A stretch of 64,000 nt of DNA from NCBI GenBank assembly GCA_022747635.1, contig JAKTNV010000009.1, forward strand, positions 1,314,501-1,378,500, read 5' to 3'. Positions 21,262 to 32,612 of the stretch are shown here, one piece after another. The notes under the pieces are model-generated. The model searched no databases. It was given only the letters and a program-made list of their open reading frames with translations, and was not told the origin of the DNA. The DNA is from Hetaerina americana (lineage: Eukaryota; Arthropoda; Insecta; Odonata; Calopterygidae). The first letter of the stretch is position 1, and the number at the start of each line of letters is the position of its first letter. The translations under genes were made by a program, and so were the position numbers.

Positions 21262-23223
21262 ATGGCATTGTAAACCTTTCAAACACCAGCCTTTCAGACC
21301 CTGAAATGTCCGTTCTTAGTGCAGGCCTACCTAAACTATGCTTCTCCCCCTCCCCTACACCAAAAATAAACCAAATTAACATAGGCACCGATACGTTCAA
21401 TTTCTGCCCAAATCTTCGATGGCGCGCCTTCTGGAAATCACGAAGTAAACCTTTCAGTAACTTAAACACCAATCCCGCACTTGACAAATTCCGCCCGGCT
21501 TCAACTCATGAGCCAAAACCTCTTCCTAGTAACCATCCTGTCGAAATTTTTGTGCGCCTCCTTATCGAATAAGTTTCCAATCAATCCTTCAGAAAACATC
21601 TCATACTAAAAAATAACCTTTCCACGAACGAACGTCATGCCCTAAAAACCCTACAGTCCAATACATCGTTGTTACCTCCGCCGATAAAGGCTCCTCTGTT
21701 GTAATTCTAGACACCAATGATTATATTTCCAAAGCCCTCGCTCACCTGAACGATACATCCACCTATACCACTCTAACCAAAAACCCAACACAAACTTTCC
21801 AAACCGAAATTCGGTCTTTTCTCCTCCACTCCGGACCAGAAGAAGGCCTCATCTCCCAAGACATATCCCTACTTTCACCCCCAAACCCCAGAACACCCCA
21901 GTTTTATCTCTTCCCAAAAATACACAAACCCAACATCCCCTGTCGCCCTATAGTTTCCAGTTACAATTCTCCCACCGAAAGAATCTCCGCATTCCTTGAC
22001 CACCACCTACAACCACCTGTACTCCCCTTGTCCTCCTTCACGAAAGACACCAACCACTTCCTCAACCATCTAAAATCTCTATTCCCTCCACCCACAACCT
22101 ACTTATGGCCACCATCGACATCAGCTCGCATTATACCTCTATTCCCCATGCAGAATGCTTATCCTCCCTTCGGCATTATCTTTTTCTACGCCCCCCTTCC
22201 CCAGCGCCCCTCGACTGAATTGCTCCTGAATCTTGCCAATCTCGTTCTGACTAAAAATTCTTTCCAGAATTACTTTTACCTACGGACAAAAGGCACAGCG
22301 ATGGGAACGAGGATGGCACCATCATTCGCCAATCTCTTCATGGGCCATCTCGAAGAGACTTTCCTGTCACAGCAGCCCTTTCAACCTATTTACTGGGTCC
22401 GCTACATAGACGACATTTTTATTCTCTGGACACATGGCTCTGAGTCTCTCAATAATTTCTTATCCGGCTTAAATTCATCTTTCACTGTTAAATTCACCTC
22501 TTCCATTTCAGACTCCACCATTACCTTTCTTGACACAGACATCGCACTTCAAAACAACAAATTCACCACTTCAGTACACATCAAAGCCATCAGCAATACC
22601 TACAGCACACAAGCTGTCATCCTCAACACACGAAACGCTCGATTCCTAACTCTCTCTCTATCCACGGACACCGAAATTGCAACACCACAGCCACTCTCAA
22701 CAAATACCTTGCCAATCTCCATCTTGCACTCCTCAAACGCGGTTACCCAGAAAAGTTACTACAAAATAAAATCCACCGCTCCACCCGACCACACACACCA
22801 CACAATAACAAGCCCACATCTGACGCAGGACTCAACCTTTGCACCACCTATTTCCCCGGATCACACAGACTGAAAACCTTTCTGAAAAAACTGTTTCCTA
22901 TTTTACATGACAATGACGTGACCTCATCCTTACTACCCTAATGCCCATCTATCGTATACAGACAACCCACCAATCTCAAAAACCTGAAATCCACCAACCC
23001 TTCGGGCCCCACGCGAAAATTTCCTAATATTTCCCCTACTTGCAACCGCCCCCGAAGTAAAACTTGACTACTTATCAGATCTACTCCCCTCTCCCTACAT
23101 CCCCTCATAGCCCCCTCACCTCGTTCCCACGCTAATTGCCTCTCAAAAAACATTATTTATCTTTTGCCATGCAAGCATTGCACTTTCTTTTACATAGGTG
23201 AATGCATTATCCCCTTATCTATT
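21262..23223 (+). pseudogene. PLE copy P3, N-terminus to GIY-YIG start (interrupted)
   Basis: The longest PLE. It begins upstream of SVLSAGLPKLCFSPSP (PLE N-terminal block near 21300) and passes through NPALDKFRPASTHEPKP. The RT core follows (22028-22870), with TKGTAMGTRMAPSFANLF and the catalytic YIDDIF, then STITFLDTDIAL. A frameshifted linker precedes the GIY-YIG start IIYLLPCKHCTFFYIGE (23150-23205). Stops and frameshifts occur near 21570, 21665 and 22870. Family A copy A3 is inserted inside the nuclease domain. The remainder of that domain lies at 27662-27893. Confidence 0.9.
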
Positions 23224-24177
23224 GTCATGCTGGAGAGAATGGTGTGGGAGCTTCGATCGGAGATCGCTGGCCGGAGGACTCCCCTCAGGAGAGATGGTGC
23301 TCGGGGTGGGAATACGAAAACCCGCCACGCCCATATGGGTGCACGGATTCGTCCGAATGCAACACGTGGCTGGGCGATTAGAGACCTACCCCGTGTCCCA
23401 TCTCCCAACGAGGGAGTGTCTCACGTCCGTAGGTCGGACGATTGGAGGGTCGTCTCTCGGGGCAAGGGGAAGGTAACGCTGCGGCGTGGATTGGACTCTG
23501 CGGAGGCAGATACCATCCCCGTCTCCAACAGGTACCAGGTGGTGTCGGATGACAGCACCACCGTACCTGCAGCCCCTATCCCTACTCCAAGGGCACTGCC
23601 TAGGGTAAGACGTCAGGGAACGGGAAGGGAGGGAGTTGTAGTAATAGGTAGCTCGAATGTCCGTCGTGTAATGGTTCCATTGAGGGAAAGGGCGCGCTGC
23701 GTAGGCGCCGATCAACGGGTGACCGCCTGGTGTATACCAGGCGGAGGAGTCCCTCAGGTGACGAAGGCAATCGAGGCGGCGGTCAAAGGCACGAAGTGCT
23801 CTAGGCTGCAGGTCGTGGCCCATGTGGGCACCAACGACGTCACGGACCGTGGATCCGAGGAGGTCCTCCGTTCCCTTAGGGAACTGAGCTCCGAGGTGAA
23901 GCGCGTCCAGGGCGTCGAGGGGGTTCGGCTGGGACTAACGGTCTGCAGCATCGTTCCGAGGGAGGATCGCGGGTCTCTGGTTTGGAGCCGAGTGGAAGGC
24001 ATAAAACAGAGACTATCGAGATTCTGCTCGGACATAGGAGCCTCCTTCGTCGACCTGAGACCAACCCTCCGATCTTGCAGGACTCCCCTTAACCGATCTG
24101 GGGTCCATTACACGGCGGAAGCGGCGAGTAAGGTAGCGGATAGGATACTCGACCACTGTAGGCCTTTTTTAGGATAG
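23224..24177 (+). pseudogene. LINE A3 ORF1, 5'-truncated
   Basis: Frame continuous with upstream PLE sequence. It starts at the coiled-coil residues VMLERMVWELRSEI and is otherwise close to A1 ORF1: SNRYQVVSDD, VVVIGSSNVRR, HVGTNDVTDRG and SGVHYTAEA. About 25 N-terminal residues are missing, so no authentic start remains. It keeps the TTT TTA GGA TAG end, with the slippery heptamer at 24165-24171. Confidence 0.88.
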
Positions 24178-27149
24178 AGGGCAGGTCACTTAGTGGGTCA
24201 GTAACATCTGGGGATAGCGCGTATAATATTATTTATAAAAATATATAAGTCACCGACAACACTGACATTGATTTAGAAAGACATGTGACATGCACTTCCC
24301 CACAAAGGCGTCCTAAAATACAGTCAGGCACAAATAAGGACGTTATTCAACATCAAAATAATTTAACTATACTTGTTATAAATTGCAGAAGCCTCAAGAA
24401 CAAATCAGCGGATCTAGAACACTTAATCCAAACTCATTCCGCTGATATAGTATTAGGCACAGAGAGTTGGCTGTGCAATGACATAAACGACCAAGAAATT
24501 TTCCCAATAGATTTCAAAGTTTACCGACACGATAGAGATACAAGACCCGGAGGAGGGGTTTTCGTGGCAGTTAAAATTCATTTTGAAAGCAGGCAAGTTT
24601 CATTTGAAAATAATAACATAGAAAGTGTTTGGTGCACCTTAATACGGACCAATCAACCCAACATAAATGTATGCTCTTTCTACAGACCTCCAGACTCAGA
24701 TTTGAAAACACTTCACACCCTCAACGATCAAATTTACAATTTTACACGTAAATATAATAACAGCATAAACATAATTGGTGGCGACTTTAATCTCCCTGGT
24801 ATAGATTGGGACAACAATATCGTTAAATCTGGGACCCGCGATCGCGAATCTTGCAATTCCATGATAAAATTGGTTCAAAGAAACTCCCTCCATCAAGTAG
24901 TACGCATGCCCACCCGTGGAAAGAACATATTGGATCTATTTCTTACAAACACGCCTGAAAGTATTATTAGTGTATCAACTGATGAGGGCTTGAGTGACCA
25001 TAAAGCAATTAATGTCCACTTGGACATAGAAATAAAAAAGATCATAAAACCAAAAAGAAAAATTTATAATTACCATAAAGCAGACTTTGAATCTTTTGCC
25101 AATCAATTAAACTCTTCACTACCCGAGTTCAAAACCCGCTTAAGTCATGTCAACGTGGAAGAAACTTGGACAGAATTTGTCAATATCATGCAAAAAGGAA
25201 TCGTAGATTTCATACCTATAAAATACGTTAAAGCAAATCACGACCCCAGGTGGTACAATAAAGACGTTAGAAAAGCCCTTCGAAAGCAGAGAATGCTACA
25301 CTCTAGGGTAAAGAGGGCAGGCGTGAACACATCATCCCCTGAGAATAAACAATTATGGGACACATATAGATCCTCCAAAATTGAAACCAAAACACAATTA
25401 CGTAGCGCTTTACTGGACTTTAAACGCAAAGTACTTTGCGAGCACTTGGACACTGACCCCAAAGCTTTCTGGTCATATGTTAGGGAAGTAAATGGGAGTA
25501 AACAAACCGTGGCTTGCTTAAGGGATTGTAGCAATATAATTCATACAGACAGTGAGGATAAAGCTAACATCTTAAATTCATTCTTCCAAAGCGTTTTCTC
25601 GAATGATGTTGCCACCGCATATCTCCAAGAAACAATACATACTCCACCCATGGAAAAAATAACAGTGGACCAACAAGGAATTCTAAAATTGCTTAACGAG
25701 ATTAAACCCAACAAATCCCCGGGTCCCAAAAATATACCAGCTAGGGTGATAAAACATTTAGCTCCAAACATTGCCCCGTACCTTGAATTTATATTTAACA
25801 AATCCCTCACAGAGTGCAAAGTACCTAAGATTTGGAAAACCGCGCAAATAACGCCTATTTTTAAAGGTGGTGACAGGGAGGATCCCAGTAATTACAGACC
25901 TATATCTCTCACTTCTATCTGTTGCAAAATCTTAGAGCACATAATTGTCAGTTCAATAATGAGACACCTTGACAATATTAACTTTTTAAGTGACAATCAA
26001 CACGGATTCAGGAAAACCCGTTCCTGCGAGACCCAATTAGGATTATTTACACATGATTTACTTTTATCGGGTCAGAGAGGTAGGCAAGTGGATGCCATAT
26101 TCTTAGATTTTCAAAAGGCATTTGATAAGGTCCCACACGGTAAACTCATTCATAAATTAAAGGTCGCGGGTATAAACAAGGGCGCCATAAGTTGGGTTAA
26201 AGATTTTCTTTCGGAGCGGGAACAGAGGGTAGTCCTTGATGGCGCTAGTTCCGACAGCGTTCGAGTCACGTCGGGGGTACCTCAGGGAAGTGTGATCGGG
26301 CCGTTGCTTTTCTTGATATTTGTTAACGATTTGAACCGCGAAGTGAAAAGTAAAATTAGGATGTTCGCGGATGACACGGTGATCTATCGGGAGATATCTG
26401 AGGATGAGGATCGTTTTATTCTAGAGCAGGATTTAGATTGCATTACTAAATGGTGTTCTAACTGGGGATTGACTCTAAATTATAGTAAATGTTCAGAGGT
26501 AAATTTCTTTAAAAGATGAACGGGATTTTCTTACAAATTAGCTGGAGGTGACCTAGCAGTAGTTGATACGGTAAAATACCTAGGTGTCACATTCACCAAA
26601 GACTTAACTTGGGGGACTCACATACGTAAAGTCTGCGGTCAAGCATATAAAAAATTGGGATTCATTAGACGCATTGTCGGCAAAAGTGACTCGAAGGTCA
26701 AGGAACGTTGTTACCACGCTCTTGTAAGGCCTCATTTAGAATACGCATGCAGCGTGTGGGATCCGAGTGAAAAAGGTCTCATTCGGGAAATTGAGAAGGT
26801 TCAACGCCGGGCAGCCCGTTTTGTAAAAAATTCCTACGATAAAACGCAAAGCGTCACCAAAATGCTCATGGATTTGGGGTGGGAATCATTGGCTGAGAGA
26901 CGATTCAATGCAAGATTGAAATTATTAAATAAATTTAGATCCGCTTGTTTCAGCACCAAGGTCTCGCAAATTATTCGTACTCCTAAATACATTAGTCGCT
27001 TGGATCATGCATATAAAATTCGGGAAATAGATGCCAGAACTAGCCGACTCAAGGACTCCTTCTTCCCACGGACAATACGGGATAGCAACTGCAGGGTTAT
27101 AGATAGCAAAAATTCCACTTGCCACCCTCAGCGTCTAAAAAATAATTAG
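24178..27149 (+). pseudogene. LINE A3 ORF2 with a nonsense codon in the RT region
   Basis: Same domain order as A1 ORF2: endonuclease (INCRSL, TESWL, GGDFNLPGIDW, SDHKAIN), RT (DNQHGFRKTRSC, FLDFQKAFDKVPH, SGVPQGSV, FADD) and C-terminus. At 26517-26519 TGA replaces the Ser codon in NFFKRSTGF, and the frame then stays open to the normal stop at 27147-27149. Apart from this and the upstream TAA the protein is well preserved, with few other changes. Copy A5 (62614 onward) has the same TGA and the same neighbouring Ala-to-Ser change. Confidence 0.9.
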
Positions 27150-27661
27150 TTGTATTTAAATACATGCTCTTCCACTAACCTTATGTGTTTTGCTATAATA
27201 ACCCATTCTTTCCGAATGACCTCATTCGTGTTCCGTTCATCTGTTTTTAAGTCTCCCTTTCAATCCCTCGTCCCTCTCCGCGGGGGCAAATTCCTGCTAC
27301 CTGCAACGTTGGGTCGCATTCCCTGCTATTTAGAGACTCTTTGGGGGTAGAGTGTTTCGTGGTGCATTTTCATGTGGTAGTGATGTTTCACTTTCTTGCT
27401 TGTTGTGTCCTGGCTTCCGTGTTGTAGGATGGCTTTCGTGCTGCATCCTGGGGTGCAGTTTTTTATTTGTTTGCGGTATATGTGTTTGCATGAGTATTGG
27501 ATGAAGGGATTTTTGCATGAGTGTGTGCGCTGCTGTGGGTGTTATTTTCCGTGTTGTTATTTTTGCATGTGGTATTTTTCTTTTTTACGGTTGGTGACCT
27601 AACACCCCCCGCCACACGCCCTTGCGGCGGCTTGCGGGGTATTATGTAGATGTAGATGTAG

Positions 27662-28116
27662 ATCTATTCGAATGAATATTCACCGGTACTCCTGCAATTC
27701 TGCCTCAATCTCATCTCTTCCTATCTCTTCACACGCCAATTCCCACAACCTTTCATTCGATCAGTGTTTTGCTGTTAGCATCCTAGAATCCCTACCTGAT
27801 TCAGCCACCAGCATAGAGGTGAGAACTCGTGAATCCGCGCATATATTAGCTTTCCAATATTTCAAAATTCCCACCCTTAACCGCCATATTTAATTTCCCT
27901 CCCAGCATTCCCTGCACCTCCCCTCCCCCGTCCAGACCCCTAATGGCTCTCCAGCAAATTTTTAGTCTTAGTTGAAGTAGACCTCGGAGAAGGCCGAAAG
28001 CTTTAACAATTTACAATTTGAGTGTCCTTTTAAGTGTTACCATTTTATTTGTTTTCTATTGCGTCATCCAAATATTGTATTCTGTGAACATTTTCGTATA
28101 ATCGATACATACTATA

Positions 28117-28118
<2 letters not shown>
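27662..28118 (+). pseudogene. PLE P3 end: GIY-YIG remainder and terminal module
   Basis: Continues the nuclease split by A3: RMNIHRYSCNS (Arg-containing block), LSFDQCFAVSILESLP and TSIEVRTRESAHI (Glu-containing block), with a stop near 27893. A C-rich spacer follows (27895-27945). Next comes a module ending in 'ggccgaaagc' (GAAA at 27996-27999) that resembles the degenerate hammerhead-like motifs of PLE ends. The unit ends near the (TA)n tract at 28119. Confidence 0.82.

Positions 28119-28179
<61 letters not shown>
28119..28179. repeat. (TA)n microsatellite
   Basis: Nearly pure TA tract between the PLE P3 end and an inverted PLE tail fragment. Confidence 0.92.
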
Positions 28180-28180
<1 letters not shown>

Positions 28181-28531
28181 CACTTTTTGAAAGACTCACG
28201 GACGTGAATAATAATGTATAACACTTAGCACTAGTGGACACAGACAAAAACACAGAAACACACAAAAAAAGAGACTCACTATTTTTCGAATTTTCGGTGG
28301 TCGTTGCCACCTTTATCAAGGAGGAGAGGGACAGAACTGAAGGGAATACGAGGGCTGGAGCGATGGATGGAAGGGGAAGGTGGGGAGGGAATTCCGAAGG
28401 GACGGGTTTGGAGGGGCAGCGTTAGAAGGGTGGGGAAAATGTAGAAGGTGATGGGGGTGGAAGGGGGATGAAAATATAATTAGAACAGGGTAAGGGTTTT
28501 TGTCTGTGTCCACTAGTGCTAAGTGTTATAC

Positions 28532-28545
<14 letters not shown>
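28180..28545 (-). mobile_element. PLE tail fragment with inverted ends, between (TA)n tracts
   Basis: Read on the minus strand: pyrimidine-rich spacer (28330-28480), then a module 'CTTGATAAAGG' with a GGTGG/CCACC stem (28296-28311) and GAAA (28292-28295), then a tail. The tail phrase 'ccactagtgctaagtgtta' occurs in reverse on the left (28220s-28240s) and forward on the right (28509-28527), so the fragment has inverted termini. The same module and tail occur at 42241-42400. The spacer-module-tail order matches the 3' end of P1. Confidence 0.65.

Positions 28546-28600
<55 letters not shown>
28536..28600. repeat. (TA)n microsatellite
   Basis: Pure TA tract separating the PLE tail fragment from the RTE-like LINE that starts at 28601. 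Confidence 0.92.
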
Positions 28601-28604
<4 letters not shown>

Positions 28605-30485
28605 CCTCGGACTACAACCTTGACGTGGTGGAAGGGCTTGTGCGTTCCGATGACCCCTAGAGCTGTGCTGGTAATAAAAAATTCTCCTGGTAGGTTCACC
28701 TATGACAGATAGGTCGAAGATTAGGAGCCAGACGAAAGTTAGTCCACGCAGCTTCTGTTCCTCAGTGAGGCGGCAGCAATGGCGTCTGACCCCAGTGGGG
28801 CGGCCATTGAGTGATGTTGTCACGTTTAAAACACTATTGAGGAAGGCAACCGGAAACCACCTCAATTATCATTCCCAAGATAAAAATGATGAACACTACA
28901 GAGATTTTGAGTTCTGAATACTACGGGGCTCGGCCCAATCGGCCATGTGTCGTGCGCGGCAGCGGGGGAGGCAAGGCATCCGCGGTGGTCATCACACGAA
29001 ACTCTTGCAAGGGAAAACCGGCAGCAGCAAGACAGAAGACACAGCAAATAAGACCAAATTAGTTACAATAGGAACTTTGAATGTTTGGAGAATGTTGAGA
29101 ACAGGAAAATTATAGAATATTACGCGAGAGATGGAAAGGGGAAATATAGATATTTTAGGTTTATGCGAGGTGAGATGGAAGGATAGCGGGGTTTCCTGGA
29201 GTGATAATTATAGAGTAATATACAGCGGTGGGGTCGAGAGCCAACGAGGGTTGCCATGGTATTAAATGAAGACGTAGGACGAAGGGTAGTCAACATAGAA
29301 CGGGTAACGGATAGAATAACACTTTTAGAGATAAAAGCAGAACCGACGAACTTGGTTATTATTCAGGTGTACATACCATCGAGCAGCTATACGGAGAAAG
29401 ACGTCGTTAGGATATACGATCAAAAAGAGGGCATAATCGCGTGTGTTTCTGCAGGGAAACATTTTGAAGTGATGGGGGATTTGATTGCAACGGTAGGTGA
29501 AGGAAGAAATGGTGATGAGGTGGGGGAGTACGGTTTAGGCGCGAGGAATGACCGCGGGGAGAAAGCAGTTGAGTTCTGCAGAAGACAGGGGTTAGTCATC
29601 TCCAGCACTTGGTTTAGACACCACAAAAGACGCAGGTATACATGAAAAATGCTAGTTAACTCAGAATGATATCAGCTAGCCATGAAGCAGTTGCGGACTG
29701 GGATCATAATTTAGTTGTTATGAAATATAGGTCCCGGTCCAAAAAGATAAGGCAGGGGCGGCGAATTACAAAATGGAATGTAGAATCATTAAATGGTTTG
29801 AAAAGGAAGGAGTACCAGCAGGCTGTAGAGGAGATCATGGAGGATGGTAAAGACCTGAGTACTGTCGAAGAGAAATGGGAAAGTATCAAGAAAGGGTTAT
29901 CGAAAGCCGCAAAAGCCACTTTTGGAACTGTTAACGCTATAAGGACTAGGAAACCATGGATCACGGATGAGATGATTACAAAGTTGGTTTAGAGGAGAAA
30001 ATGGAAGAATGTGAATACAGTTAGGCAAAATGAAGTAGAAAGTGTTAAACAATGAATTGAGAGGGGCAAGAAATAAAGAAAAAGAAGCATGGTGGAAGAC
30101 GCAGAATGAGGATATGGAATGTTTCCAGAGGAATGGTGAAATTGGTGCGCTGTACAGCATGGTTAAATCACCAACGGGAAGGAAGAAAGGAAGGTCTATG
30201 CTAACAGTTAGAGATAAGGCGGGTAAGGTAATAGTTGACGCAGGAAAGATCCAAGAGAGATGGAAGGAGTATATAGAAGAACTTAGACCAACAAAGTTAG
30301 ACATTGAAAAAGAAGATGACGTAGAGAAAGATAGCTTAGGTCCAGGCATACTGGACGATGAGATAGAGGAGTCATTAAGGGAGATAAGGCTAAATAAGTT
30401 TGTGGGGTGCGGTGTAGGCACGAGGATTGACCGCGGGGATAATGCAGAGTAGTTCCGCAGGCGACAGGGCTTAGCCATTTTAATG
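28601..30485 (+). pseudogene. RTE-like LINE R1: endonuclease and linker, no RT
   Basis: The 5' part of an RTE-like LINE of the type often misannotated as craniofacial development protein 2. A GC-rich 5' leader (28601-29040) precedes the APE endonuclease: LVTIGTLNVWRMLRTGKL, GLCEVRWKDSG, VIIQVYIPSS, VMGDLIATVGEGRNG, FCRRQGLVISSTWFRHHKRRRYT and SDHNLVV-like DWDHNLVVMKYRSR. The linker follows (29760-30400), with IQERWKEYIEEL and LGPGILDDEIEESLREI. At 30405 it switches into a repeat of the endonuclease 3' part (compare 29535-29600). The RT is absent. Several stops and frameshifts occur. Confidence 0.8.
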
Positions 30486-30572
30486 TTTATGTACTGCTAA
30501 ATGATTCCTCTTCTTATTAAGGTTATAGATAAAATCTATTGGAGTTATTTTGGCGCAACTTTAATGGGACTG

Positions 30573-30716
30573 GTAGATCGTAGGCTTTCGCAGCTGTTGA
30601 GAGATGCAGAGGTAGTTCTCGGGCTGGACTGCGTGAGAGACATTTTTGGCTCAACGTTTCTCTCCCGTTGCAGGGAGCGTCTTCAGGAGCGAAGACCGAA
30701 GCGAAGGAGCGAAGAG
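30573..30716 (-). mobile_element. Small foldback-family element with hammerhead-like module
   Basis: A 144-bp insert flanked by perfect 12-bp direct repeats 'ttaatgggactg' (30561-30572 and 30717-30728). On the minus strand it contains CTGAAGA (30680-30686), a CTCCC/GGGAG stem and GAAA (30657-30660). It shares over 100 bases with the element at 37826-38036, but the second inverted arm is missing. It codes for nothing. The target duplication shows it moved as a unit. Confidence 0.72.
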
Positions 30717-30780
30717 TTAATGGGACTGCTTTTAACTTTTAAAGTTAGGGAAAATAAATTGGAATTATATGAAAAATGAA

Positions 30781-31637
30781 CGACAAATGTAGCCGTATCG
30801 ACACATTTTGGAGGACATTAATTATCCGAGTGTAATGCAGACTAATATGTTATCTGGTCAACGACTAAGAAACCAAAGATCAAGTCGTTATCTACCTGCC
30901 AGCGATGAAGGATGACATGCAAATTTCAAGCCATGGAAATATGCACACTGTGGTCAACCAGCAACGATTGCACCACGGCCAGAAATGATAATTAGCAAAT
31001 TAGTTGGTTGGCGGTGAACCGCAGTTACTTGCCGCGAAAACCTGAATACGCGGAAACCGAATCAGCTGATAATACATCCTTAAGGATGTCTTATTTGCTG
31101 ATTCGGCAGTCGTTTTCTGGGAAGGATGCGCGTTTTCAATTACTTTTATCTCGAATTTTTAATTCCTAATTCCTCCCCCCTTTCGGCTATCATCGGCGGC
31201 GAACACGACCCGTCGATTGGTCGTTACATTTAATGAAAGTTCCTTCCGTTAACTGAATGCGCCTTCCTTGGCGACTTCATCCCGCGCGCCTGCATCCCCC
31301 CTGCCCGGAAGGGCAAACTTCCGGAAAAATTAACCGTTCCCCTCCGAGCACCCGCCCGCCGCCGGAGGCGCCCCCGAGGGAGGCTGAGGAATTCGACGGG
31401 GGAGGTGAGCTTATCTTTCCATTCTAGGGAAGGAAATAACTTAGCGAGAATCGATTTTCTTCGAGTGTTCGTCGCCGGGCAACGAGGTCATTGAAAGCGT
31501 CGACAGCATGACGGGCATTTGCCAGAAAAAAACGAGAAACGAAATGCCCTCGAGTGGCGGTCGGGATGGAGCCGGCCGTCTATTGGATGGCGCTTAAATG
31601 AAGCGAGTGTGCACGCGCCGGGTGCGCGTCGCCCTCA
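30781..31637. other. No gene recognised; GC-rich second half
   Basis: An imperfect palindrome of about 51 bases lies at 31058-31108 (arms 'ccgaatcagc...acatcc'). From 31180 to 31630 the sequence is GC-rich with many CpGs, which could be a regulatory region of an unseen gene, but nothing specific supports that. Confidence 0.4.
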
Positions 31638-32612
31638 TCTACATGGTATCTCGCCAGCCGCCGTAAGGGTGCGTGGCGGGGGCTGCTAGTTCACCATCCG
31701 TAAAAAAAATGAAATCGCATGCAAAACCCACAAATTCATGTCAGTCTACACCCACAGAGGCGCATATATTCATGCAAAAACATGTGTAACTCACGCATAT
31801 GTACATACAAATATAATGAACTAAAATACACATACACCTACGAATATGCCTTATGTCTACGCAAGGTTAATCTTTTCCAGACTGGTTAATCGAATTACTT
31901 CATTAGTTATATAGTCCCATTGTTTTTTTAATATTATGATTTTTGATTGTTCGGGGAAAGAATGAGTATTTGTAATGTGTATCTATCTGTATTGAAATCT
32001 ATGTCCCTAATTGAATCTCAGTGGTCTGATCTTATTATGTAGTGTGGGGCATACATTTAGTGTCATCGTTAAACTCGTTTTTTCTGAACCTTTCTAAATG
32101 TCATTAAGTCTCGCTTGCTCCCTTCCCATCTCAAGTGGATTCCAGTCTAAATCCCCTAAGAGACCTGTCACACTTGTGTTCTTATCATAATATCTTTTCA
32201 CGAATAAGGCGGATTTTCTCTGGACTCAATTTAATTCTTTTTGCCAATTTCTCCCGAGGATCCCAACTACTTTCGGTATATTCCAAACAAGGCCTTACTA
32301 GAGAAATGACTCCTCTTTTTAACTTTTTCATGACGTTGCCCCACCAACCGTTTAATGAAGCCGAGTTTATTCAGAAAGTGGATCCGCATACTGTCCTGAT
32401 ATGTGCTCCCCATGAAAGGCGTGGTGTTGGAACTACCCCCAAGTATTTAACTTGATTTGCCGTAGTTAGCGCTGAAACCTCTATATTTCATAGTTTATGT
32501 CCTGTTCACCATTTCGTTGTTTCAAAATTTCAATTTGCGCATTTGCCTATGTTAAGCGTTAATCCCCATTCATTTCACCAATCCGAGATTCTGTCTAAGC
32601 CTCTTACAGAGT
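31638..32612 (-). pseudogene. LINE family B copy B2, 5'-truncated
   Basis: 3' tail and hairpin at 31638-31690, then the 3' UTR, then ORF2 C-terminal sequence parallel to 2310-2975 of B1, with many indels. It ends at about 32612 in the thumb region. There is no intact frame, and divergence from B1 suggests an old insertion. Confidence 0.82.

Larger units (their letters stand above)
23224..27661 (+). mobile_element. LINE family A copy A3, inserted in PLE P3
   Basis: A 4.4-kb copy, 5'-truncated inside ORF1, with complete ORF2 length, 3' UTR, hairpin (27607-27639) and hexamer tail. Direct repeats 'atctatt' flank it (23217-23223 and 27662-27668) and the split PLE nuclease domain resumes right after, so the insertion point is unambiguous. 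A3 carries a stop in the ORF1-ORF2 overlap frame (TAA near 24246) and a TGA in the RT, so it cannot make full ORF2. Confidence 0.92.

Noticed and set aside
23164..24177. Apparent 337-codon protein starting MPCKHCTFFYIGE
   Set aside because: It is a chimera of the PLE nuclease start and the truncated LINE A3 ORF1 read through the insertion junction, not a natural fusion gene with its own start.
31180..31630. CpG-rich region as a promoter of a host gene
   Set aside because: No exon, start codon context or conserved element could be attached to it. Composition alone is not enough.
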